Shown here: piece by piece, positions 47,505 to 60,100 of the stretch
Layout of the letters: each line of letters opens with the position of its first letter
How positions within the stretch are numbered: position 1 is the stretch's first letter
Origin: Bryum argenteum
Lineage: Eukaryota > Streptophyta > Bryopsida > Bryales > Bryaceae
Direction: 5' to 3'
DNA length: 64,000 nucleotides
NCBI GenBank assembly: GCA_037043015.1
Contig: CM073324.1
Span: 3,403,413 to 3,467,412, forward strand
Program-made: the position numbers and the translations under genes
Notes under the pieces: generated by a model
Databases searched by the model: none
What the model was told of the DNA's origin: nothing
Seen by the model: the letters and a program-made list of their open reading frames with translations, nothing else

Positions 47505-48153
47505 AGAGGATTGAAGGACAATGAGTGGGTGGATGGTGCGAGACATTTGCCTGCAGACGCGCAAGATCCCACTGGGGCAACCACATAGAAGGCGCCACCT
47601 GCTGCTACTTTATTACAATATTGTTTCTCCCCAAGTAAAAAGGAATGGATCTCAATGGGGGGTAATGTCCTGAGGCGACGACCTCCGCTACCATGTGAGC
47701 GGCGACAAGTCCGGCATAGCTGCTCGCGTCCTCGAGCTGGCTCGTGGCAACAGGGCTTCTTTCTTCGTTACCAAAAGTGCCCTGCCTGCACTATCGCCTC
47801 GCCGCGTATTCTCAACCGCACTTTGCCATCATCCCGCCTGGGTATAGCTTGTACCCCGCACCCACATTACCATAACAATCGTACACTGCCACTCAACTCC
47901 TACCTGCACGTGCTCTCAACGCGCGCATTGCTCATACATCAATCGATATCAGGTGTTTGCTCAATTCCCCTCTTCTCACATTCCGAGACAGTGCACTGCG
48001 TGCGGTAGTGGGATAGAGAGCAGAGTGTTGTTGTGTTTCGGGTCTTGACTACAGTTAGTAGTGAGAGTTTCTACAGGTTGGGGGTTGTGGAGGTTTTAAG
48101 CTGATTTGGTGAGGTTGCTGCAGGTTGCGGGGAATCGTTTGGGAGTGGGTGCG
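47505..48153 (+). promoter_or_regulatory. Nitrite reductase upstream region, copy B
   Basis: Same as 18639-19287 except C at 47748. The duplicated upstream sequence ends at 47505, so distal control sequence differs from copy A. Confidence 0.5.
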
Positions 48154-50376
48154 ATGCAAGGTGTGATGCAATCCCAGTTGTGGGGAGGGCAGTTGACGGG
48201 TGCGTTCACTAGTACCGGGGTTCGCAAGCAGCAGGATGGGTACCTGGTCGTTCGTGCTTCAGCGGAGCGGGAGGTGAAAGCGAAGGCTGTCGCAGCTCCA
48301 CCACCCGCGCTCACCGAGGACCGACTGGTGTCGCGTGTAGAGGAGCGCGACGGGTACTGGGTTTTGAAAGAAGAATATCACAAGGGCATCAATCCTGCTG
48401 AGAAGGTGAGAGTTGACCAACCTGGATCGAATTTTCTCGTATCGTAGCTCGAGTAGGATTGGTTGTAACGTGGTTAATATCATCGTGCAGATCAAGCTTG
48501 CGAAAGAGCCGATGAAATTCTTCACGGAGAATGAGATTGAGGAGCTCGCGAAGACGCCCTTCGCCGAGCTCGATTCCTCGAAGCCTGGCAAGGATGACAT
48601 CGACGTGAGACTCAAGTGGTTGGGCCTATTCCATCGCCGCAAGCATCAATGTGAGTACCGGAAAGCTTACGTCTTGTCGATTCGTTCGAGTAGCTGCGGT
48701 GGCTGATGTGATGGCGGTTGTTGAGCAGATGGGCGATTCATGATGCGGTTCAAGCTTCCGAACGGAATCACCAACAGCACGCAGACTCGTTTTCTGGCGG
48801 AGACGATCACGAAGTATGGGAAGGAGGGGTGCGCGGATTTGACGACAAGGCAGAACTGGCAGATCCGAGGGGTTGTGTTGGAGGACGTACCTGCGATTCT
48901 GAAGGGATTGGACTCAGTGGGCTTGCCGTCGATACAGACCGGCATGGACAATGTCCGGAACGCAGTGGGTAATCCTCTCGCAGGAATTGACCCTCACGAG
49001 ATCGTCGACACTGCTCCGTTTTGCAAGGCCCTGAACGACTACATTATTAACTCCGGCAAGGGCAACACGCAGGTCACCAATTTGTAAGCCCCTCGAATCT
49101 CGACACCAGTGAGTGCGTACATGTCGTGATTGACCATTGAAATTCTAACTGATTGTTGTTGCGTGGAGCAGGCCGCGGAAATGGAACGTGGCCGTGGTGG
49201 GTACGCACGACCTCTTCGAGCACCCACACATCAACGACCTCGCGTACATGCCTGCAACGAAGAACGGCGTCTTCGGCTTCAACATCTTGGTAGGAGGCTT
49301 CTTCAGTGCGAAACGATGCGCGGAGGCCATACCCATGGACGCGTGGGTGCCAGAAAAGGACGTCGTGCCGTTGTGCAAGGCAGTTCTCGAAACGTATCGA
49401 GATCTTGGAACACGCGGCAATCGACAGAAGACTCGCATGATGTGGCTCATCGATGAGATGGTAAGCTGAGCTCCAGTCTCGAGCACGAAGCGCTTGAGAT
49501 TCATCGACCATTCGCTAACGAGGTTGGGATTGTGCAGGGAGTCGAGGAATTCCGAGCGCAAGTAGAGAGCCGAATGGACGGCAAAATTGAGAGAGCAGGA
49601 GAGGATCTGGTGGACCCATCGTGGAAGAGACGGACATTTTACGGAGTGAACCCGCAGAAACAAGAGGGGCTGAACTTCGTGGGCCTTCACGTGCCAGTGG
49701 GCCGTCTGCAAGCGCCGGAGATGTTCGAGCTCGCCCGCATTGCGGACGAGTACGGGAACGGGGAGATTCGCATCACCGTGGAGCAGAATCTCATCTTGCC
49801 GAACGTTCCCACGGAGAAGGTGGAGAAGCTGCTGAAGGAGCCCCTGCTGGAGAAATACTCTCCGAACCCTACTCCTCTGCTTGCGAATCTGGTAGCGTGC
49901 ACAGGCAGCCAGTTCTGCGGCCAGGCCATCGCCGAAACCAAAGCTCGCTCCCTGGAGCTCACCCAGCAGCTGGACGCCACCATGGAAACGTCTCGCCCCA
50001 TTCGGCTCCATTTCACCGGATGCCCCAACACTTGCGCCCAAGTCCAGGTCTCGTCCTCTTCTCCCTCTGTTCAATTCCTCGACGCCTCGTGTGAACGTAG
50101 AAATCCGAAGTCTTTGGATCCCTCAAAGCTTGTGGACATGAAAAGCTGAAGTGGATGTTGTTTTTTGGCCAGGTTGCGGACATAGGATTCATGGGCACAA
50201 TGGCACGAGACGAGAATCGGAAGCCGGTGCAGGGCTTCGACATTTACCTCGGCGGTCGCATCGGCAGCGACTCGCATTTGGGAGAAGTGATCCGGCCCGG
50301 TGTACCCGCGACCGAGTTGCTTCCTGTTGTGCAAGAGCTCATGATTGAGCATTTTGGTGCGAAGAGGAAAGCTTAG
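48154..50376 (+). CDS. NIR: Ferredoxin-nitrite reductase, plastid, copy B
   Basis: Exons are 48154-48405, 48491-48650, 48729-49083, 49172-49460, 49538-50047 and 50173-50376. The encoded 589-residue protein looks the same as that of copy A, and introns as well as exons appear unchanged by eye. The metal-centre cysteines (ACTGSQFCGQA, TGCPNTCAQ) are present. Two intact genes for one enzyme suggest extra dosage or differently regulated copies, since only about 650 bp upstream is shared. It converges on the broken glucanase copy downstream. Confidence 0.97.
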
Positions 50377-51420
50377 GGTGCGGAAAACATAGTGTATAGC
50401 ATGTAAAAAGAGTAGTGATTAGCATGGTCCAGAAACCTCACCATGTTCGTGATTTCGAAGTCGCACGTTTGCTGCGCGAAGATAAATTTTCTACATCAAT
50501 ATTATAACATATGTGGGATCATAGAGCCCTCAGTGTACAATACTTTCTAAGAATTCTTGCATCTAGTTCCCTGGAGTCACTTGTGATTGTTTATGATTGA
50601 TATTCAGATCGTGGTGGAGAAACATGAGGCAGAAAGGAAGGCATTGGCAGGTTGAACTTTGATGTACAGTACAGGAGTTTTAGAAATACACACCTTTTAT
50701 GCTTGTGATCTCGAACAGTATGTGAGCACATGCGAACATGCCGTGCTCTTCAGGTTGTAGTGAGCGTCCGGGCCCAATGAATGGAAAAGATTCCACTCTC
50801 CAGCAAAGAGCAAGAATTTCGGAGACACCTCGTCCACAAGTTTATGGTTTTTACATAAACTTGGTGTCGCTTGACGAGTCACAGAATAACCTTGTCCACC
50901 TTGTCCACGTTATCCGAAGCCGAAAGAAGAAAGTAGAAATCCTTGGTATTGCTTGGCAAAGAGGCGGGACTCATGAGAGCTGTTTGAGTAAGAACATACA
51001 ATTATGCGACCTTGTAACCCGTCATAACCCGTCATAGGTGCTAAGGGGCACTCATGTTGTTGAAGCTCATTACTGCACACTATATACCTCTTACCGATGA
51101 ATTTTACGGCTCATACATAGCGGATGCTCTTCGAATCATCAGAATCGTTCAGAGCACTCTCCACATTTATGTTTGGTGCTCTGCATCTAGATCACCTGCC
51201 TGATCAATACCAGCACCTTCCTCCCCACACACCCGACCAGGTTCGAAGATAACGGTAGAATTTGTGCTAGAAAACTGATCGAACAACATCTTGAAAGCTA
51301 GCGGTGAATTACTTCACAATATAAAGTCCTTGAATCAAGTTGCAAAGGTCGCATTCCAGAAACCCCAAGGTAATGTAATACTCTCTGAGCACTACAATAA
51401 CAGCCTCCTTCGAAGCTTCA
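50377..51420. other. Convergent intergenic region, copy B
   Basis: Equivalent of 21511-22554 with no difference noticed. It holds the 3' UTRs of the flanking convergent genes. Confidence 0.4.
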
Positions 51421-52789
51421 TCAAATTCTAAGATTGAAAAGAGAACCAAGGATCGAAACAGACATGGGAAGTACACTAGGTTTGTTACGACAAGTGTTCT
51501 CCGCTTCTTCTTCACCACCACCAGGCGAACCACCAGAGCTCGTCGACGTAATCTCGATCGGATACACAGGGCTACCACTCGGGTACAGAAGGCCCCAGTT
51601 CCGCTCCGTCGAAGCCCCAGGCTTCAAGTTTTCATTGTACAGCGCGAAGATGAATGTAGGTATGAAGATCCCCGGTCGCATCGGCGTGCCCGGCGTCGGA
51701 GTATTGAGCACATGCCGCACTGCATTCTCGGTTATAAGTCTGTGCATTCGAGATGCTCGCCCGAGCTCGTTTGAATCGCCCACCGCCGGCCACCCCGTTT
51801 CACCGATCGCAATCCGGACGTTCCCATACCCGATTGCGGCCATAGCCGCCACCATTGCATCCAATCGAGCATCGAGCGATTGTAATATCGTCTGCGAGTC
51901 GTTGTAAAACGAGGTACTCCGTGTGAACAAGGCATAGTCCAAGGGGATGTCTTTGGGAGTTTGAAGCCCACCAAGTAGGGGTAAACATTGATAAACAAAT
52001 ACGAGCTTGTGGAGTCAAGATGTCGCAACAAGGGTGTTAGCACTTGGGTTGCAATGTCCGTGCGAAAGACGCCTTTCGATGGAGGGTAGGAGAGTGATAA
52101 GATGCTATACTCCGCGGCGGTGGAGACTTTGATCGCCGACAAGTTGCGATTCTCGAGGCTCGTGTGGAGGTTTTGGATGGCGGTGACGAGTTGGACCCCA
52201 GGTGGCGCTCGAGTTGAGTCCGCGCAACTCGTTGCCTACTAAGATGTAGACGATGTTGGTTCTTTGGGTAGTAGGGCACGATGTTCGCCACCACCCACGC
52301 GCGTCTGCGGCAGCTCGCATCCACTAGCGGCGCGATCTCGTTGTTTCCAGTCCGATCACCAAGTCCAGGTTCGAACTGCGAACGCCTCGATCGTTGGCCC
52401 ATCGTGGTCGAATATCCTGACGCGCCCGACTCCTCCTAACCCCTGGATTAGCTTCACAATCGCGTTTGCTGACGGCAGGTTGTCTCCAACTCTTCCATAG
52501 TTGATTCCTAGCGTCCGGGGCTCTGGCATCGACATCACCCATGCATTTCATTAGCCCTACGAACTAATTCACTTTGAGCTTGCCTAAATTTAGCACGATA
52601 GCAAAGTGAAAGTTTCGCACCATCGGGATAGTTGGCGGCAGCTGTGACAATGGATGAAAGTAGAATCAAGATACAAATCGTGCTCCAGTACCCATTCCCT
52701 ACACACGAACCGCCTTCACCGCAAGAAGAAGCTGATCTCTGACCTTGCCCAAATCGTCTCAACCTCGTGTTGTCATCACCTGGCAACAT
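51421..52789 (-). pseudogene. GH17 beta-1,3-glucanase, copy B, frame broken as given
   Basis: The 3' end (51421-51720) and the 5' end (52400-52789) match copy A. Between them several one- to three-base indels shift the frame repeatedly, so the catalytic domain is spread over at least three frames. The nucleophile motif persists as IGETGWPAVGDS, whereas the segment around the acid/base Glu reads in different frames. Nearly every difference from copy A falls on a CTG or CAG triplet of A (for example CACTGATC against CACCGATC, and CAGCCGAAG against CACCAAG). This could be true decay or miscalling at methylated CHG sites. The first exon with the signal peptide is preserved. Confidence 0.75.
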
Positions 52790-53290
52790 CTCTCTCGCTC
52801 CAGTAACGATCGACACGCAACTGAGCGCGATCGACACCCAACTGAGCGCGATAGACACACAACTGAGCGCAGCAGCCCAACAACCCAGGGGCTACTCCAA
52901 ATCCACCATTCAGCGCGAGAGGTACATAATACTCACAGCAACAAGATCAAAGTTCACACTGAATTGGCCACAGATGCTTTCACTCACGGAAATAAACTCA
53001 AAAATCTTCAACTACAAACCCAAAGACTTGTGTGAAATACGAATTATCGCTAACGAGATGAGTAAACGGACCCGATAGAATGATCGTTTTGTCGAATCAA
53101 ACTTGCAATATCTAATATGGCCCAGTACTGAAGGTCTGAACGACAGAAGCTCGCACGTGCTTGACATCAAAGTGTGAGACAACCACGCTAATGTCTCGAT
53201 CGATCGCAGTACAACAGCAAAAGCAAATTTCGGGCACATGCATGGAAAAGGTCTCTCCAATAATGGTGCTAGCTTCAAAAGTTGAAAGCT
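52767..53290 (+). pseudogene. Relic ORF with heptad repeats, copy B
   Basis: Three 21-bp units encode IDTQLSAIDTQLSAIDTQLS (about 52808-52870). Later pieces QYLIWPSTEGLNDRSSHVLD and DNHANVSIDRSTTAKA match copy A, with stops at the same places. Identity to A is only about 80-85% here, in contrast to the near-identical sequence just to the left. Confidence 0.35.
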
Positions 53291-53768
53291 AAGTGCGACG
53301 GTCCTGCACGATGCATGAAGGACTTGCCCGACCTCTTTCCCGACCCAAGTTGTATATCAACTCAGAGCTAAAATCGTAGCGCTAAGGATTGAAGCGCGAA
53401 CTAGTCGCAACGGACTAGGAGCTAGTTTTGAATGGAGATGAGAGGAGTGGAGTGATAAGGCACGATTACCGATGCGGCATTTCACGTGCACTTGGTCGAA
53501 GAGTCGACTGCCAGGGGGAAGTTTCCGTGCCCACAATGAAGCTCAAAGTCTGCTGGTTCGGTACGGCACTCCAGCAATCATATGATTGTCTGCCGTTCTG
53601 GGGAGTCGTGCCTCAGCTAGCCAGAGCCTGACTGCATGCCATTATGTATATGGTTTCGTACGTGTACGGTTTGTTGGATACGGTTATTGTTGGATGCTTT
53701 TGAATTGGTCGTATTGACTGGGAACTTTCTTACAGCGTCCAGGAGTGTACATTTACCCTTGCAGGTCC

Positions 53769-53986
53769 GGGCAATGGTTAGTGGCAGCTACCAAGGAGGC
53801 ACCCTAGAATCCGTGGGGACCTCCCAAAGTCGTTTTTGATAATTTTGAATTCAAATTTGAGGTTTGCGACCCCAAGTTACCTACGAAAGCCAACTCCTTG
53901 GCATTTAATGTCTATACACCCAAAAATTTAGGGGGCTCATTTACCCCTCCTCTATCCTCCTTGGTAGCTGCTACAAACGCTTACCC
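53769..53986. mobile_element. Mutator-like MITE, 218 bp, present only in copy B
   Basis: The termini begin GGG and share GCAGCTACCAAGGAGG in inverted orientation, with about six mismatches over 31 bp. The 9-bp duplication TGCAGGTCC flanks it (53760-53768, 53987-53995). The matching position in copy A (24915-24923) has TGCAGGTCC once and no insert. Terminal GGG with a 9-bp duplication fits the Mutator superfamily. Confidence 0.8.
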
Positions 53987-54319
53987 TGCAGGTCCCTACC
54001 TTGTGAGTAAACTCTGCCATTGCTCCTGTAGCTTGAATGAGCAGGGTCCTTTGTGATTCCCGCTTTCAAACACTTGTAGAGTAGTGGCTTGAATACACCA
54101 ACTATTATGCCAAGGAGTACACTTTGGGTGTGGATGGCCACTTTGGGGTGTCCTTGTGTGCTCTACTCAAGCCCCTTTTTTACGAGTGAAAGGAGATACG
54201 GAATTTGTATGGCAGGAATCCAAACCCCACATTTGAGGAACGTTCATTGTAAATTAGTAAGTCTTTTTTTGCACGGCATTTTTTTTTCTCCAAGGTATAA
54301 GTTTGTTGTCGGCAATGTA

Positions 54320-54461
54320 GCAGTAGTAGCCGGTGGAGGTAAGTAGTTGTAGTATCTGTTGAAGGTAAGTAGTTGTAGTGTCCGTTGGAGGTAGGTAGTT
54401 GTGGTGTTTGTTGGAGGTAAGTAGTTGTAGTATGCGTTGAAAGTTAGTAGTTGTAGTGACC
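54320..54461 (+). repeat. 26-bp minisatellite, copy B
   Basis: About five regular 26-bp units, each starting GTAGTTGTAGT or GTAGTTGTGGT. The array is interrupted at its right end by the SINE-like insertion. Confidence 0.75.
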
Positions 54462-54733
54462 GTCACCACTATAGTCTTCCCAACTATTGTGAAAGGTCCT
54501 TGGACCTTTTTGTATGGTACCTCAAAGCCCTTTGGGGGGATACTATGTCAAGTATCTTTAAGGCACTAGTAACTAGGCTAGAAACCAGCGTAGTTATAGT
54601 GTCCACCCTCGAGAGGGGAAATTAGTATTGTTCTAATTTCCCCTTGTTCGCTGGCCATCGGAATATTAGCATTACGAACGGACACTTCATTCACACCGGC
54701 TTCTTAGAAAGGACCAGAGTTTCTATCTATCTA
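54462..54733 (+). mobile_element. SINE-like retroposon, longer copy
   Basis: The 272-bp insertion starts GTCACCACTATAG and ends in a (TCTA)n tail. It is flanked by TAGTGACC (54454-54461, 54734-54741). The empty site is seen in copy A near 25385, where the flanks are joined. Its last 130 bp match 3212-3348. No RNA polymerase III boxes were recognised. Confidence 0.75.
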
Positions 54734-54815
54734 TAGTGACCATTGGAGATGTGTAGAGTGTCTCTTGGGAGAACGTAGTTCTATTCATTGGTGTGTCCGT
54801 TGGTAATATTGTGAC

Positions 54816-55786
54816 GAGCGCTATGAATTGGAGGAACGTAGTTATAGCGGCCGTTAGAGGTACGTAGCTCTATTCTCTCTTGAAAGCACTATAATTGTGG
54901 CGTCCATACTAGTATATTCGTTGAGATTATTTATTTGTGTAGAAGTTGAGACAAGTACTTGGTGTATTTATTGAGGCCACATACTTATAGAATGTTTGGA
55001 CAATGTTTTGTAAAGTCCATAGAGATATAATACTTGTAATAACCAATGAGGCTATATAGTCATGATATCTATTGAGAGAACATGATATATCGTCTGAAAA
55101 CAACATAATCTTGATGTCTCTTAAGGTATTTACCTTAAAGTATTTGTTAAATGCGATACAAGAGGAAGAACTTTGGGCCCATTTTAAGATTGCCGTAAGT
55201 AGAATATTTCTACCCTTGATTTTATGGCCTAAGTGTTGAAGCACTCAATGATTTACATGTAATGAAGTATTTTTCATGTTGTATTGTCAACCTTTCGGTG
55301 TTGAATATAGCTTCTTTTTCTCATTTAGAGATACAAAATATAGTGGTCAAAATTTAATTAAATAATATATATATGGTGGTACTGAAAATAACCTTTCTAA
55401 TTAATTGCAACACTGATTTTTTGTGATTTTATATATTTAAGATGAGTTCCTACCTTCTTGAAAATTGGCCTAAACTTTAGAATCAAGTGATTGATATGTG
55501 ATTTTTTTGCTTTATCTTAAGTACAATAGACTCTTTGATGTGATGATAGTTTGATAAAACATATTTTTAGAAAAATTGAAGGGAACTTGTGTAAATTACA
55601 CTTTACAAAATACCCTATAAAGAAACATTAATTGTGGATGTAGATTTACTCAACAATTATCATTGTTACTAAGAAGACTGTATGAAGCAACAAGGTTCTT
55701 TTTCTTAATCTTGATATTGTGAAAATTTTGTTGACCATAATGTCTTTCAATTGCCATCATATCAACTGAAGTCAATTTATTTACAA
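54816..55786. other. AT-rich intergenic DNA
   Basis: No gene recognised. The last part may hold the 3' UTR of the minus-strand gene that ends at 55787. Confidence 0.35.
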
Positions 55787-57159
55787 TTATTTCTTTTTCT
55801 TTTTGGAATCTTTAGCACTTTTTATGCTAGATTTTTTTCTAATTGATCCTCTTTCAGCTTCTTCCTGGGCAGCAGCTTCAGCATCTGCTAATTCTTTTGC
55901 TGCCGCTTCTTCTGCAAATCTTTGAATGTTTCGGGGACTTTTGGGATCCATCCACAATAGAAACTTTGCTAATTCTTCAACTGGATCATCTTTCCTATAT
56001 TACCCTTTTAATTTGAGATAATATTTTTATAAATAAATTTCAATTGAGTTTCTAGTAGCTATATGTTTGATAGTTAACCATGATGCGCCTTAATATGTGA
56101 GATGCTACACTTTAGACTCTTTTTTCTTTTTTAAAATTTTCTTCCCCTATAATGTGTTACACATCCCACTTAGTACAAGAAACCTTGCACTCATCATAAT
56201 TGTTCACAAGAGACATCACCTTGGTATTTCAGCTATCAATCGACATCCTTCTTCGAGAAGAGGTACCAAAGCTTCTTCCTAGAAACATTTATTCCACTAT
56301 GAAGTAGATGTAAAATAATAACATGATATGACCAATATGATGACTTCTATCATAAGATAAATTCTTATTATAGTGGTATAATATTTTAAGATTTCAAAGT
56401 GTACCAGATAGTCTTGAACGGGCATATCTTTAACATCTAGAGGGGGCAATGGCTCCTCTTTTGGTTCTTCTTCCTGATATACATTTAAATATTGAAATAA
56501 TTGTGATTCAATTAATTAATTAGCAATAGATTGTATAAAAGTATTTTTAATTCTGCAATTGAGTATAGAATAAAGAATAGAAGTAAACAATCTAAACTTG
56601 GATAACTTGGAGAATATAAAACTTATAGCATACTAAGATTGTAGATCAAATTACCTCTATTTATGTTTTTATTGTCACCCACGATGTACATGAACAAACA
56701 AGCAATTAATTCTTCATTGTACCAATTTAGAGTATATGGTCATTTTTACTTCATCTAAACACAAAATGTGCATAAACTTTGCAAGTTGTTCTTATTTACA
56801 GTCACATTCATGGCACTTTCATCTGAAGGCAAGCATTTGAAATGGACAATATGTAAAACGAAGAAAATTCCAAAAGCTCTATACTAGATGATTATTGTAG
56901 ATTTAAGTTGGTTTTTTAGGATGGCAAAGGTTCATACAATAGTTTCATGAACAATTATTGATTTGTTTGGGTACAATTATACTTGCAAATAATGTAGTAC
57001 TTGCAACTTATTTAAAATCCAAAAAAGCATGTTCTAATCTTTTGAAGTATATCGGTTGTATTGAATACCTTCACTTTTACTTCCTCGTTTACTATCACGC
57101 TTATCATCTTTCTTCTTCTTGTCATCTTTCTTATCTTTATCTTCTTTTTTTGGTGCCAT
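55787..57159 (-). CDS. Small DPY30-like domain protein, four exons
   Basis: Assembled by hand from minus-strand exons 57159-57069, 56469-56405, 56278-56220 and 55994-55787, with introns ending GT/AG and phases that agree, giving 140 residues. Exon 1 encodes a Lys/Asp-rich start (MAPKKEDKDKKDDKKKKDDK). Exon 2 ends DVKDMPVQDYL. Exons 3 and 4 join as EEALVPLLEEGCRLIAEIPR and KDDPVEELAKFLLWMDPKSP. That pattern (YL, VPLLEEG, then P, DPVE, LAKFLL) is the helix-turn-helix of the DPY30/RIIa dimerisation fold. An Ala/Glu helix and a basic tail follow. DPY30-type domains occur in chromatin (COMPASS) and axonemal proteins; motile sperm make the second plausible in a moss, but this is inference. The exon 2 acceptor (AAG) is the least certain junction. 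Confidence 0.7.
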
Positions 57160-60100
57160 TAGATATACAATATAGAATCTTATTCCATATGAGGCTCAAT
57201 GGGTGCTCTATTCAACTTGTTATAATTAGGTACCAATAGGTTTAAATACCTTTTCTTGAAAAAGACCATTGTGTTATGATTGGAAGTAATCATGACTTCA
57301 TAAAAAAATGTGTATGTTTGCTATAGGTATCAAATAAATTGTTCTCCTTTAAGTTTTTGAGCAAATCAAGCTAGTTGTTTAAAATTAATATCCATTGAAG
57401 ATATATTGAAGTCTCTATGGATCCATAAGCTTGTAAAGAATTAATAAATTTTTTATAGCAATATTATGTTAGGTTTTAGAGAGAATCAAATTAGGACCAT
57501 CTATCAAAGCTCCAAGAAAATGTATTTTTGCTTGTATGTATAGCATATTTAAGTTTGAGCAAGAACGAAATTTTATACTATTCTATTATGTTTGTATAGA
57601 TATTGACTATACTATATCTCAATGAAATAAACATTTGAGTCCTATAGATTTTGAGATCTAGTCAACGTTAAAATTAGTCACATCTGAAAAATTTGATCTT
57701 TATCAATTCAATCATATTGGACAAGTCAAATTCGACGTTTCTAGTTATATTTTGGTGTTTTCTTTGCAGTATGGATTCATTCTTGGATTTTAACCCTTGA
57801 GTGCTCACAAGATTTTGAAAATTCAGTTTAGATGACATAATAAAACTTTGTAAGTTGTATATCCTTCATCCAATGATTATTCTTGAGAGAATTTGTTGGG
57901 ACCTATATTAGATCAAGTTTAGAGTTGGAATACAAATCTTTGATCAATCCTAGATTGAATGAAGTAATGGAATTTCCTTCTTTGCTAGTAGCATTTAATA
58001 TTGATATGTAAAATAAAAAATTATTTTTGCTTCTAATTTGTAAGCGCTTCTTTTGATTACTTTTTTGTGGTATTTTTTTTATCCTAGTGCAACCTTAGGA
58101 TGAAACTCAAGAAATTCTAGCAAAAATAAATAAATTACTTTGAACTATTTTGGTTGTAGATTCGAATGGATATTTCTATATTGGAAAAATGAAATGACAC
58201 ATGTTTTTGAAGGAGGTGTATCTCCTTCATCAACCTATAGATTTCAGGGTTATTCATCACATTGGTTTTTAATCCAACTTTAAGTTCTTGTCGTGAGAAT
58301 GTTAGCTCAATCTTAGCTGTTATGAAGATATGGTATCCATTCTTGTGTAAGATGTTCAAGATTCATGTAGGCAACGTTAGTGTATATGTATGCTTGGGTG
58401 TCCTTTTAGGAAAAATGAGGATGAGTTAGTGAGGCCGTGAGGGTCACCAATAAGTAACGTTGCAACGCATTTAATTTACCGAGAGGCTTGTGGATGCCCA
58501 AGATCAGTTATCGATTGCATGCACCAAGAAAACTAACAATTTACTATGTGAAGCTTCAAGTCTTACATAATTTTAGAACCGATTGCTCCAAATTAGAACC
58601 AATCAAAACAACTCAAACTTGACATATTGCTAAGTGCCCACGTAAAGAATGGTGACTACATTTTGATACAAGTACAAGACAACATAGTCTCAACTTTACA
58701 ATACAAAAAGAATTTTGAAAAACGTTGTATGTTCTAGATTGTACAAATATATAAGGATCAAAAATCATTTCAACGCTTGGTGTTACTTCTTGAATGTTCT
58801 AAATTTCCCTATAAAATCTTTGACATAGAAAAGTTTAAGAACCATCTTTATTTCCAATTTTACCTATATACATGGATTGTGACATACACCTAAAGTGGGA
58901 CATATAGATGTCAAATGATTGAAATAAACTTTGCAAACAAAATTTATTTCTTTGACAATGTTATTTTAGTATATTCCACTATTTCTTAATATTTTTTCTA
59001 TACAAGTGCTTGTTTCTCCTTTTGTGCAAACTTTTAAAGTTTTGGAGATGGAGTATGTGTTGTTTTGTCCTAAATATTTAAGTGTGCATTAACCCCTTTA
59101 AACTTTTATCATAATAAATTTATCTGTATGAAAAATTGGGCTAAAGGACTCCATCCTTGCCACATACGCATGAATGCTAGAAAAACATAAGTCTGATTAC
59201 CCTTAAAGTTTCATGCACACTCCAAACTTGTAAACAAACGTGTGAAGAACTCAAAATTTGATGAGTATTTATGGATATTTTGACGTGACTTTTTTGTAAC
59301 ATTCATGTACCCAATCTAGTGAAGCTCAAAGGGGTTTGGATACAACAACACTTGAATATCTATTATATAGTTTGTTTGGTGAGTGAGTGAGTTACATTAT
59401 GATCTTGGGAACCACCGATCGGATTTGGGCACATGAGGTGTTGTTGGAAACGAATTTTTTTGAAAGGTGGAGGCAACGATCAGATTGTGATCATCCCGAG
59501 ATGTGGGATTTCTTATTATATGGCCCCCAAATCACTAAAAATTACAAAAATGCCCTTAGTTTAGATATAGCAGAAAAACAAGAGGCACATGGTTAAAGTA
59601 TCTAAGTGTGCGTAGCAACGCCGCGAGGGCATACTAGTCAATATTGAATTCAAAAGTTTGAGAATAAACAAAAGAAATGTCACAAACTTTGGCTTCTACT
59701 TACATAAATACATTTCATAATTTTCAACATTGTCACATAGAGGCTAGTTTGGGGGTCCTTTACCATACTCAGGAGGACGGGGCTCAAGCAATGAAACATC
59801 AGATACAAGCTTTCTTGTGCGAGTGATTTAGGGTTTAGGGTTCAAGCTTTGGCGCCACTACCATTTGAATTTCATCACATTGCGTCAGGGTCAAGCAATT
59901 TGTGGTGGGAGCAAAGCTTGAGCTAATTTGCTGAAGACCGCGCTTGATCGACGCATTGCGTGAGCTACTCATTGATATCAGTAAATACTATTGTAAGTGT
60001 TTTGCACCAATTCTCAAATCAATTGCACTGATTACATTGGTACTTGTAGGTCCTCGATTTCGTTCTGGCAGTTGCAATTTCACGACATCTTGTATCTGAT

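Larger units (their letters stand above)
47505..54815 (+). repeat. Segmental duplication, copy B
   Basis: Direct copy of 18639-25475. It is near-identical up to about 52,815 apart from changes in the glucanase body, then clearly diverged. Copy B carries two insertions absent from A: a 218-bp MITE (53769-53986) and a 272-bp SINE-like element (54462-54733). The unrelated left flank shows that B is a separate locus and not an assembly echo of A. Confidence 0.92.

Noticed and set aside
58135-58390. Possible nucleoside diphosphate kinase exon on the minus strand
   Set aside because: Only about 20 residues are suggestive, the active-site histidine motif is absent and no neighbouring exons were found.
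59387-59596. A 69-codon ORF with tryptophan- and aspartate-rich sequence
   Set aside because: No domain, no splice partners, and it lies in AT-rich intergenic DNA.
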